Made by a program: the position numbers and the translations under genes. DNA of 27,594 bases from an uncultured Muribaculaceae bacterium (GTDB taxonomy: Bacteria > Bacteroidota > Bacteroidia > Bacteroidales > Muribaculaceae), in the NCBI GenBank assembly GCA_910578365.1, contig CAJTRC010000031.1, forward strand, positions 1-27,594, written 5' to 3'. The first letter of the stretch is position 1, and each line of letters begins with the position of its first letter. Below, in pieces: positions 1-7,664 of the stretch. A model generated the notes under the pieces. It saw nothing but the letters and a program-made list of their open reading frames with translations. It made no database searches and was not told the origin of the DNA.

Positions 1-137
1 CGTGGAGCCAGACTTTTGTCCTTAGCTTCCTTCCGATTCTCCTCACGGCAGACACCGTTGCCTCGGACTATGCGCTTCCCGCTATCGGGGCGCGCTCGGG
101 ACTTCCACCCGTTAGATTATGCCCATGTCGGGCGAAC
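1..137 (-). mobile_element. Group II intron, class C, 5' end (partial)
   Basis: Read on the minus strand from 137 downward, the sequence begins GTTCGCCCGACATGGGC and continues with TCTAACGGGTGGAAGTCCCG, AGTCCGAGGCAACGGTGTC and GAATCGGAAGGAAGC followed by AAGGACAAA. This order matches the 5' domain I of class C group II ribozymes; I compared it from memory with the Oceanobacillus iheyensis intron, which has GTGTGCCCGGCATGGG, GGGTGAGAGTCCCG, AAGGGTGTC and GAATCTGAAGGAAGCGGACGGCAAA. The rest of the ribozyme and any reverse transcriptase/maturase gene lie off the left edge. The open frame on the plus strand here is an antisense artefact. Confidence 0.85.
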
Positions 138-142
138 TAAAT

Positions 143-173
143 TAGCGCTCCTGATTCACAATCAGGGGCGCTA
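143..173 (-). terminator. rpoD terminator hairpin / intron target
   Basis: A 14-bp stem (arms 143-156 and 160-173) with a 3-nt loop and a single mismatch in minus-strand sense. It starts 29 nt past the rpoD stop. In minus sense only AATTTA separates it from the intron start, so no full U-tract follows. In plus sense a run of seven T lies a few bases beyond it. The position fits the rpoD terminator. Class C group II introns are known to insert just after such stem-loops, which explains the adjacent intron. Confidence 0.7.
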
Positions 174-202
174 TCAATTTTTTTATCCGTATGTGTGGCT
201 GA

Positions 203-1063
203 TTACGAGCCGAGATAGCTCTTGAGCAGACGGCTGCGCTGACCTTTCAGACGGCGGATGGCTTTCTCTTTAATCTGACGCACACGTTCGCGGGTGAGGT
301 CGAACTTGGCGCCGATTTCCTCCAGAGTCATTTCCTGGCAACCGATGCCGAAGAACATCTTCAGAATCTCGCGTTCGCGCTCGTGCAGCTGGCGCAGGGC
401 ACGTTCAACTTCGTTGGAGAGCGACTCCTGGTTGAGAGTGGCGTCGGCCATGGGCGAATCGTCGTTGGTAAGCACGTCGAGCAGACTGTTGTCCTCACCT
501 TCCACAAAAGGCGCGTCCACCGATATGTGGCGACCCGAAACTTTCAGGGTGTCGGCGATTTTGTCTTCAGGCACACCCAGCGATTCGGCAAGTTCCTCGG
601 CCGACGGGCGGCGTTCGTTTTCCTGCTCGAATTTCGACAGAGCCTTGCCGATCTTGTTCAGCGAGCCAACCTGGTTAAGCGGCAGACGCACAATACGCGA
701 CTGCTCGGCCAGAGCCTGCAGAATCGACTGGCGAATCCACCATACGGCGTATGAGATAAATTTGAAACCGCGTGTTTCATCAAATTTACGGGCGGCCTTT
801 ATCAGACCAAGATTTCCTTCGTTGATAAGGTCGGGAAGCGCAAGACCCTGGTTCTGGTACTGCTTGGCCACCGACACTACGAAGCGCAGATTTGCCCTTG
901 TGAGTTTTTCGAGCGCTTCCTGGTCATCCTGCTTGATACGTTGTGCCAGCTCTACTTCCTCTTCTACCGAAATCAGCTCTTCGCGGCCGATTTCCTGCAG
1001 ATATTTGTCGAGCGAAGCGCTCTCACGGTTTGTAATTGATTTTGTAATCTTTAGTTGTCTCAT
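203..1063 (-). CDS. rpoD: Primary sigma factor RpoD (sigma-70 family)
   Basis: A 286-aa housekeeping sigma factor that directs core RNA polymerase to promoters. Region 1.2 covers about residues 14-50. Region 2 follows, with NEGNLGLIKAARKFD and the -10-reading segment FKFISYAVWWIRQSI (about 101-115). Region 3 is about 130-205. Region 4.2 has the helix-turn-helix TLEEIGAKFDLTRERVRQIK (246-265). It lacks region 1.1, as is usual for the short Bacteroidetes primary sigma, and the length matches that family. The ATG at 1063 lies 25 nt downstream of a TAACTTTG box. It is a single gene with its own promoter and a hairpin terminator. The family is certain; the primary rather than alternative role follows from length and conservation. 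Confidence 0.97.
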   Translation of the reverse strand: MRQLKITKSITNRESASLDKYLQEIGREELISVEEEVELAQRIKQDDQEALEKLTRANLRFVVSVAKQYQNQGLALPDLINEGNLGLIKAARKFDETRGFKFISYAVWWIRQSILQALAEQSRIVRLPLNQVGSLNKIGKALSKFEQENERRPSAEELAESLGVPEDKIADTLKVSGRHISVDAPFVEGEDNSLLDVLTNDDSPMADATLNQESLSNEVERALRQLHEREREILKMFFGIGCQEMTLEEIGAKFDLTRERVRQIKEKAIRRLKGQRSRLLKSYLGS

Positions 1064-1088
1064 ATCTCTTATATCCGGATTAAGCGTG

Positions 1089-1096
1089 CAAAGTTA
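1089..1096 (-). promoter_or_regulatory. rpoD promoter -7 box
   Basis: Minus-strand TAACTTTG matches the Bacteroidetes TAnnTTTG -7 consensus exactly and is followed by C. A TTTC about 20 nt upstream may stand in for the TTTG -33 element. The distance to the rpoD ATG is 25 nt. Confidence 0.7.
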
Positions 1097-1190
1097 CGAT
1101 TTTTTTTCGATACACGAAAGTGCGTCCGCAGGTTTAAACGATTTTCAAGACTCTTTTTTTACGTTTTTATTATTTTTAACAGCATTCGGA

Positions 1191-1216
1191 GAGTGGAGGC
1201 ATGAATGCCTCCACTC
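1191..1216 (-). terminator. Hairpin after the ABC exporter genes
   Basis: Perfect 12-bp inverted repeat (1191-1202 and 1205-1216: GAGTGGAGGCAT / ATGCCTCCACTC), 7 nt past the permease stop at 1224. There is no immediate U-tract in minus sense, only A/T-rich sequence 15-30 nt further on. It probably terminates or stabilises the ABC exporter mRNA. Confidence 0.55.
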
Positions 1217-1223
1217 CCGCGGC

Positions 1224-2477
1224 TTACTTATAGCGGGCCCAGCGAAGGAGTTCGCCGAAGGTGGGTTTCTTGCCGTACATGAATATGCCTACGCGGTAGA
1301 TTTTGGCGGCAAGCCATATCAGGGCCACCGACGAGGCATATAGCAGCACCAGCGACACCAGTATCTCCCACAGCGGTATGCCGAAAGGTATGCGGGCCAT
1401 CATCACCATGGGAGAGGTAAAGGGCACAATCGAGCCCCAGAAGGCCGCCCCCGACGACGGGTTGTTGATTACCGACGGCGCCAGCACAAAGCCTATGATT
1501 ATGGGCAGCACGGCCACCATCTGCAGCTGGCTGGCATCCTGTATGTTGTCGACAGCCGAACCAATGGCCGCATATATTGATGAATAAAACAGATAGCCGC
1601 CCACCACAAACAGTATCATATACACGAACAGCATTGCCACATAGCCGGCATCGCCAAGCTGCGACAGCACTCCGGCAAAGTCGGAGTCTATGCCGGACAA
1701 TGAGCCTATTATTGCCGGCATTGCCCATACGGTAAACGACAGCACTATCGCGGCCCAGATTAGTATCTGTGTCAGCGCCACAAGGCCTACGCCGATAATT
1801 TTGCCGGCCATAAGTACCGACGGCTTCACCGACGAAACCACTATCTCGAGTACACGGTTGTTCTTTTCCTCTATAATCGAGGTCATTACCATCTGTCCGT
1901 ACATCAGAATTATCATGTAGAGTATGAATGCCATCGCAAGGCCCATGCCGTAGCTCAGACCCGACGAGGTTTCTTCGTCGGCCTTGTCGATGCGCATGGT
2001 GCTGAGTGCCACTTTGGCATGCACACTGTTGAGTATCTGCTCCAGATTGTCGATGTTGTAGCGGCCGAGGCGTATCGACTCTATGCCGGACTCAAGCTGT
2101 CCGCTGATAAACTGCTCTACCATCATCGAGGCGGGGCCGTGGGTGTAGAGCCGCACGTCCGACGGATTGTCGACCACGTCGCGCCCTATTTCGAGCACGC
2201 CGTAGTATTGTTCGTCGGCCTTGGCGGCGTCGAGGTCTGAATCGACTACTGTAAAGCTCACCTCGCTGCTGTTCTGCAGGCGCGCGGCCAGCAGTCCACT
2301 GTTATCGATTACGGCTATGCGCTGTTTGTCGGGGGTTGATACCATGGCTATCAGAGCCGGCACCACCATCAGGCCCAGCATAAACAGGGGCATAAGTATA
2401 GTGGTGATTATAAAGCTTTTTCGCTTTACGCGCTCGAGATATTCGCGCGATACTATAATTGAGAGCGGTGAATTCAT
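1224..2477 (-). CDS. ABC-2 type exporter permease (NatB-like)
   Basis: A 417-aa membrane subunit of an ABC exporter. One TM helix is near residues 22-46, then a long extracytoplasmic segment (about 47-175), then five more predicted TM helices (about 176-200, 222-252, 278-300, 318-336, 369-392). EEKNNRVLEIVVSSV (203-217), just after TM2, is the motif typical of ABC2_membrane_3/NatB permeases. The ATG overlaps the stop of the upstream ATPase gene by 4 nt, so the two are translationally coupled. The NatAB family exports Na+ or other small molecules; the substrate here cannot be read from sequence. Confidence 0.9.
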   Translation of the reverse strand: MNSPLSIIVSREYLERVKRKSFIITTILMPLFMLGLMVVPALIAMVSTPDKQRIAVIDNSGLLAARLQNSSEVSFTVVDSDLDAAKADEQYYGVLEIGRDVVDNPSDVRLYTHGPASMMVEQFISGQLESGIESIRLGRYNIDNLEQILNSVHAKVALSTMRIDKADEETSSGLSYGMGLAMAFILYMIILMYGQMVMTSIIEEKNNRVLEIVVSSVKPSVLMAGKIIGVGLVALTQILIWAAIVLSFTVWAMPAIIGSLSGIDSDFAGVLSQLGDAGYVAMLFVYMILFVVGGYLFYSSIYAAIGSAVDNIQDASQLQMVAVLPIIIGFVLAPSVINNPSSGAAFWGSIVPFTSPMVMMARIPFGIPLWEILVSLVLLYASSVALIWLAAKIYRVGIFMYGKKPTFGELLRWARYK

Positions 2478-3412
2478 TGCTGCTTGGTGTTAGATGCTTC
2501 TACGGTTTTGATAAATATGTCGTCCATCGACGGCAGGAGTTCGTTGAACCCGCGCAGTTCTATCGCACTGTTGGCCAGCGAAATCACACGGCGCATATCG
2601 TCGGAGGTGTTCAGGCGCAGTTTGGCGCCGAGGTTTCCGTCGCGGTCGGGAGGCAGAGCCTCCACCGAGGCCACCTCCGAGCCGAGGGCAGCCTGCAACG
2701 AGGCATAGTCGCCGCGGAAGCGCATCTCCATACTGTTGTCGCTGAAACGGCGACGCAGCTCGGCCACGCTGCCGCTGAGTATGTCGTGACTCTTGTTGAT
2801 AAGGGTTATGGAGTCGCACAGTTCTTCGACACTCGACATATTGTGGGTGGAGAATATCACCGTGGCGCCTTCGTCGCGCAGTTTCAGAATTTCGCGTTTG
2901 AGTACATTGGCGTTTATGGGGTCGAAGCCCGAGAATGGCTCGTCGAATATCAGCAGTTCGGGTTTATGCAGCACCGTGACTATGAACTGTACCTTCTGGG
3001 CCATACCTTTCGACAGTTCTTCCACTTTCTTGTCCCACCAGTCGGAAATCTCCAGACGTTCGAACCATTGGCGAAGTGCCTGCTCGGCATCGTGCTTGCT
3101 CATCCCCTTGAGGCGGGCGAAGAACAGGGCCTGTTCGCCCACCTTCATTTTCTTGTACAGACCGCGTTCTTCGGGCAGATAGCCTATATTCACCACGTCG
3201 GCGGCGGTGAGCTGATTACCGTTGAAGAATACTGTACCGCTGTCGGGGGCGGTGATATGATTGATTATGCGAATCAGAGTTGTCTTGCCGGCGCCGTTAG
3301 GGCCAAGCAGTCCGTAGACTTTTCCGCGCGGCACCTCGAGCGATACATCGTCGAGAGCGGTGTGATTGGTAAAAGCCTTAGTAATGTGTTCTGCTTTGAT
3401 TATAGAATCCAT
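2474..3412 (-). CDS. ABC transporter ATP-binding protein (NatA-like)
   Basis: A 312-aa ATPase partner of the downstream permease. Walker A is GPNGAGKT (37-44), the signature is LSKGMAQK (133-140, a K variant of LSGGQ, common in ABC-2 exporters), and Walker B is LLIFDEP (153-159) followed by the D-loop and the switch His in STHNM. The C-terminal 90 or so residues form the DUF4162-type domain found on NatA/CcmA-like ATPases. The start is an ATG at 3412. The 4-nt overlap with the permease indicates a two-gene operon. No clear TAnnTTTG box is visible in the 176 nt upstream. Confidence 0.92.
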   Translation of the reverse strand: MDSIIKAEHITKAFTNHTALDDVSLEVPRGKVYGLLGPNGAGKTTLIRIINHITAPDSGTVFFNGNQLTAADVVNIGYLPEERGLYKKMKVGEQALFFARLKGMSKHDAEQALRQWFERLEISDWWDKKVEELSKGMAQKVQFIVTVLHKPELLIFDEPFSGFDPINANVLKREILKLRDEGATVIFSTHNMSSVEELCDSITLINKSHDILSGSVAELRRRFSDNSMEMRFRGDYASLQAALGSEVASVEALPPDRDGNLGAKLRLNTSDDMRRVISLANSAIELRGFNELLPSMDDIFIKTVEASNTKQQ

Positions 3413-3588
3413 ATTATAATATTGTTTACCTTAATATGACGCATAAAAAAGGTAAAAATTACATATCGACCATAGATATTTTTGCGCCCGCTGTCCGTAC
3501 CTGCCCGTGGGGGATAACGGGGGAAAAGTACAAACAGTACTTCTGAATTTTCTCTGTGAGCCGTTTGCGTTCGCTGCGCGAGGCGGGC

Positions 3589-4404
3589 TTACTCCAATAT
3601 GCCTTGGGCACTGATGCGGAACCGGCACGGGAGGCCGTCGACTGGATATAGCTCGTCGATGTCGGGCGATATAGCGTCAATCCACTCGTCGGGCAGAATC
3701 TGACCGGCTCGCCATATCCGCTCGTCCGAGCCGCCGTACACGGCCAGCACCACTGTCTGCCCCGACGCTATGGCTGCAGTCAAAGTCGTGTCGGCTTTCA
3801 GCTGCGCAATCTCTGCCCGACATTCGTTGCAGTCGGGACTGTAAAAGAGCAGCAACACCTGCCGGCCGCGGTAATCGCTCATACGCCCATGGCGGCCATC
3901 GCGGGCAGTGAATTCAAAATCCGGAGCCTCTGTACCCGGGCGGCACTGCGCGGTCATGCGGCGCATAAACTCAATTGCTTCGCGACGCGGATAGTCGGCA
4001 GCCAGCATGGCGTCGGCAAATAGCAGGTACACCTCGTCGTCGGCTACAGGCGAACGGCGATCGAGCAGATAGCCTTCGGTGAGCAGCGACAGCTCGTTGG
4101 CGGCGAAGCGGCTCACGGCGGCCCGGCGCACCATTACCTCTACCGCCCGACGGCGCGCACAGCTGTCGGCCACGGGCATCACCGACATGAAATCGGCGAA
4201 ATTCCTGCCCATAAACTCGCGGTCGGCCACGGCTGCGGAGTCGCTGAAATCCATATTGTCCCAGAAGTGCTCGAGCAGCCATGCAGCCCTCAGCGGCGCC
4301 GTACGCAACTCGGAAGGTATAGATGGCAAAGCCAGTTCGCGCCCGCAAAGGGCAAGCGAACCGGCCAGGCCTATTAATATGAAGATTATTTTTTTCAAAT
4401 TCAT
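3589..4404 (-). CDS. Thioredoxin-fold protein with DUF5106-like N-terminus
   Basis: I chose the internal ATG at 4404 (MNLKKIIFILIGL), 2 nt after the stop of the upstream gene, over an in-frame start at 4434 inside that gene. The product is 271 aa and begins with a signal sequence; LALC-G at residues 17-21 is a weak lipobox. Residues about 25-145 are helical and resemble DUF5106. From about 155 it has an AhpC/TSA-thioredoxin fold with PDFEF, then LLLFYSPDCNECRAEI, where C192-N-E-C195 is the redox pair. It probably acts in the periplasm or on the outer membrane as a thiol-disulfide protein. The C-terminus (ISAQGILE) stops slightly early for the fold. It is the last gene of the fimbrial operon by spacing, which suggests cysteine handling for the secreted subunits (inference). 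Confidence 0.8.
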   Translation of the reverse strand: MNLKKIIFILIGLAGSLALCGRELALPSIPSELRTAPLRAAWLLEHFWDNMDFSDSAAVADREFMGRNFADFMSVMPVADSCARRRAVEVMVRRAAVSRFAANELSLLTEGYLLDRRSPVADDEVYLLFADAMLAADYPRREAIEFMRRMTAQCRPGTEAPDFEFTARDGRHGRMSDYRGRQVLLLFYSPDCNECRAEIAQLKADTTLTAAIASGQTVVLAVYGGSDERIWRAGQILPDEWIDAISPDIDELYPVDGLPCRFRISAQGILE

Positions 4405-4406
4405 CT

Positions 4407-7400
4407 CTAACGGTCTACGCAGCGTATAAAGCAAGCATCGGAATTTTGAAAATCATTGCCATTCGAAACTTCCTTTTGGAATATATTGGTAGGCGGCAGA
4501 TAATTGAAGTCAAAAGTAAAATAATTGATATCCAGAGCGACCGACGGCTCTAATTTGCCAGTATTAGCATTAACGGCTGTACCTATCTGCTTTGCCCAGT
4601 AAATAGCGCCGGGACGCATATACAAGTCGTAGAACAGAGGCATCGCCTCTGATGTATTTTGCGATGTACGTCCACATGCGTACCTCAGCGTTCCATCAAC
4701 TGGTTCGGTTCCAAGTCCACGTGTGCTATGCTTACGATGCCCGTAGCCCGATGCTCCGATAGGGAAGAAAACATGATAGCCACGGAGTGGATCACCTTCC
4801 TTGGCAACGTAAGCAAAGCAACCGCGCATACCATATTTAGCGTCTGCAACTCCATTAACATCACGCTGATATCCGTATGCCTTGTTCAGGTCGCTCTGAA
4901 CCTCGGTAGCTCCGTCGCCATAGAGTACACCATAACCTTGCTCGGTAGCTTTCTTCAAATTCATGAAGTCATCGACAGTCGCCACAGTGCAAACTTTGCC
5001 ATTTACAGTCGGGTCGGCAAAATTATTATTGTAGAGAGTCGACGGGGGCTGACTGCATTTTTCACTACCTATTGTAGCCCACGACACGTTCTGCTTGGTT
5101 GTTGCCAGGGTAAATGAAGTTCGCTGTTTATCAGCAGAAAAGTCAGCGGGCCCAACATTTACCCAATAATTCTTATGAGTATATTTATTGCAGCTTGCAT
5201 CGATAGGATAGTCCCAGCGGCAGAAACGGAAAAGCGAGCCTTCATCAACCACCTGATCAACCTCGTGATCTTTGGTGTACATGTTAAATGTATGCCATGC
5301 CGGGCTTCCGGAATACAGGCGTACAGGCGCATGCCCCTGACGCACAAAAATCAGATGCACGCAGCTGTAGTTGTGATATTCTACCCGGACTATTGCAAAG
5401 CGCGATTTGGTATCTTTCTCTCCCTCACTTATTGTTCCTTGGAATTGAATATTGAAATCGATAGCCGTTCTGGTAGTACCCTCAACCTGGTCCTGGCCGT
5501 CGAGTTTTATAAAATTACTGTCACCGGCCACTATGTATGCCCGCCAGGGACCCTGAGATTCCACATTCGTGAATTCTGTGGCATTTTCACGATCGAGCTG
5601 CTTCATAACCACATGGAAGGGTGTATTGTTATTATAATTGCGGTATACGCCCTTGGGGTTGACAATTCGGCGGACCTGATATACTTCCGTGCTTGCGACA
5701 GGCAGCTTGGTATCGTCGGACAACGTAATAGATATTGACAGCACAGCTTTGCGGGGATATCCCACATAAGGATTGTTGCCGGTATACGCCGAGGTAGACA
5801 CAAGCTGCTTGGCTCGGGTGTACAACGGTATCTGCATTTCTATCACATTACCGCTTCCCCGGATTGTATATTTACCAAGTTCCTCTGTACCGTGTTCACC
5901 GGGTTCCGGGCTATATAATCTGTGGCCGCGGCTTATCACAAATCCTTCTTCGTCCGTGAGTTCCTTTTCATAGTGTGCCTTATTATCCTCTGTCACGACA
6001 GTCTGGCTTGTACGAATCAGCGACAAGAATCCATTATACGGATATTTTTTTCCGTACTCACCATTTTTGTCGGCTGTATGGTTGTAATCCAGACGTGTTG
6101 CGTGGTCTTGCCCATCCCACGGAGTGGCAAATTCCGGAGCCCAGTTATTCGAAGAAATATCTATATTGATCGACTTGATTTTCTTGCCGCCGGTGTTGAT
6201 ACGCATCGGCATAATCATGCTGTGGTTGTACAGATATGAGATGTACAGAGGGTTGGGCAGATGAATGCCCGGAGTTTCGTCGTACTCTATATGCCAGTCG
6301 GCATCGTTGCCGTTGCCTTTAAAGCTGAGAGTGAGCTTGTAGTGGTGGTTGCGCTCGCAGTCGTAGTTGTTTTTCACGTCCTTGCCAAGCATGAAACGGA
6401 ACTTGATGGGTCCGGAGCTTACATAGTCGTTGTTGCGCGACTCGTAATATCCGGTAACCTCCACGTATGTGCCATTGGGCTTGCTGTCTTTGGCGGCATC
6501 GTGGAGCCACTTTATCGAACCGTTCTGATCGAGTACAGGATTGCCGTCGGCATCTGTTTCAAAATCGCCTGCATCGGGATGGTCAACATTGCCGTCGAAA
6601 TCCGAGTCCTGATACTTCATTGCTCCGGTTCCCTGCATGTTTTCGAAGAAAGGCAGGCAGAAAGCGGTTTCGTCGTGGAAATTCACTTCTTTGCCGTTGC
6701 GCTTGTACGATGTGAGCTTGCTGTCGCGCACCACCGACGGCCAGTTCTCGTAGTTGTCGTCATCGGCTGTGCCGGCTCCGTATACTATACGGTAGTCCGA
6801 CTGAGTAATGCCGAAACCGCCATTGATTGTGCTGCCGGCCTCTGGAGTGCCTGCAGCGCTGTAAAGGCCAAGATAGCAGCCGTCGGCCACATCGTACACC
6901 CTGGCGTCTTTTATGTATACGGTAACATTCTCGCGCAGGTTGCTGCCGTCGAAGTCTATAGTCAGTTTCGAGGCGGCACGCCGTATCCACGAATGAAGCG
7001 AGATGGTTTCGGGGCGCACCTGCACCACACTCTCGCCCTCAAGGTTCATGCCGCGTGTATCGGCACGCTCGTTGGTGAAATATCCGAACATGGGGCATTT
7101 AAGCGCCACGGTACTGTTCCACTGCAATTTAATGGAGCGCAGTTTGTCGATGGTTTCTATGCCTGCGGACTGCGGCGAAAGGCCGTCGACATTTGCCACG
7201 GCAAAAATTTTGTAATTGCCGTAAGGCAGGGTCATGTCGGACTTCACGCAGTATGTCTGCTCCTGTACCCCGGCTCCGTTGGTGGCGTTGTCGGGCAGAC
7301 GATCTTCAAGCTCTGGCTTGTACTTGCCGAGATCTACCGCCACCGAAAGGTCGCGCATCAGTTCATTATCGGTGTTGTACACCAGAAGCACCAGCGAGTG

Positions 7401-7658
7401 TATCGGATTCATGGAGTTTCCGTCCGGAGCGGTGGTATAGTCGTTGCCGGCACCGTCCTCGCCATCGAACACCATGCCGTCGCTGCGGCTGCCGGCATTA
7501 AGATTTGCCACTTCCATAGGAGTGAAACGCATCTCTACAGCCACGCGGCCGTAGCCCTCGGGTATGTCGCCGGGCACATCGAGCGGATCGAGTTCGCACG
7601 ATGCAAGCCCGAACAGCAATGCCGCTATTAATAATATGTTATGAAAATATCTGAACAT
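4407..7658 (-). CDS. Large fimbrial tip-like lipoprotein (DUF4906-like)
   Basis: A 1083-aa secreted lipoprotein with signal peptide and lipobox LASC (lipidated Cys21). The N-terminal part (about 30-480) has fimbrillin-like features: an opening beta strand GRVAVEMRF, then LVLLVYN and later RRAASKLTIDFD, the kind of core strand seen in FimA/Mfa subunits. The C-terminal half is typical of DUF4906 proteins, with GYHVFFPIGASGYGH, LRYACGRT and an ending in SDACFIRCVDR. Such proteins occur downstream of Mfa-type anchors and are thought to form tip or adhesin subunits. It starts 6 nt after the stop of the 602-aa gene and ends 2 nt before the thioredoxin-fold gene, so it lies within the operon. The ligand is unknown. 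The family call is from memory of pattern, not a search. Confidence 0.72.
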   Translation of the reverse strand: MFRYFHNILLIAALLFGLASCELDPLDVPGDIPEGYGRVAVEMRFTPMEVANLNAGSRSDGMVFDGEDGAGNDYTTAPDGNSMNPIHSLVLLVYNTDNELMRDLSVAVDLGKYKPELEDRLPDNATNGAGVQEQTYCVKSDMTLPYGNYKIFAVANVDGLSPQSAGIETIDKLRSIKLQWNSTVALKCPMFGYFTNERADTRGMNLEGESVVQVRPETISLHSWIRRAASKLTIDFDGSNLRENVTVYIKDARVYDVADGCYLGLYSAAGTPEAGSTINGGFGITQSDYRIVYGAGTADDDNYENWPSVVRDSKLTSYKRNGKEVNFHDETAFCLPFFENMQGTGAMKYQDSDFDGNVDHPDAGDFETDADGNPVLDQNGSIKWLHDAAKDSKPNGTYVEVTGYYESRNNDYVSSGPIKFRFMLGKDVKNNYDCERNHHYKLTLSFKGNGNDADWHIEYDETPGIHLPNPLYISYLYNHSMIMPMRINTGGKKIKSINIDISSNNWAPEFATPWDGQDHATRLDYNHTADKNGEYGKKYPYNGFLSLIRTSQTVVTEDNKAHYEKELTDEEGFVISRGHRLYSPEPGEHGTEELGKYTIRGSGNVIEMQIPLYTRAKQLVSTSAYTGNNPYVGYPRKAVLSISITLSDDTKLPVASTEVYQVRRIVNPKGVYRNYNNNTPFHVVMKQLDRENATEFTNVESQGPWRAYIVAGDSNFIKLDGQDQVEGTTRTAIDFNIQFQGTISEGEKDTKSRFAIVRVEYHNYSCVHLIFVRQGHAPVRLYSGSPAWHTFNMYTKDHEVDQVVDEGSLFRFCRWDYPIDASCNKYTHKNYWVNVGPADFSADKQRTSFTLATTKQNVSWATIGSEKCSQPPSTLYNNNFADPTVNGKVCTVATVDDFMNLKKATEQGYGVLYGDGATEVQSDLNKAYGYQRDVNGVADAKYGMRGCFAYVAKEGDPLRGYHVFFPIGASGYGHRKHSTRGLGTEPVDGTLRYACGRTSQNTSEAMPLFYDLYMRPGAIYWAKQIGTAVNANTGKLEPSVALDINYFTFDFNYLPPTNIFQKEVSNGNDFQNSDACFIRCVDR

Positions 7659-7664
7659 AGTAAA

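Noticed and set aside
16..225. 69-aa plus-strand open frame at the left edge
   Set aside because: It runs antisense through the group II intron 5' domain and the rpoD terminator hairpin. Its protein has no recognisable motif.
6261..7631. 456-aa plus-strand open frame opposite the DUF4906-like gene
   Set aside because: A long shadow frame with low-complexity Val/Ala/His composition. The minus-strand gene has a signal peptide, lipobox and operon spacing.
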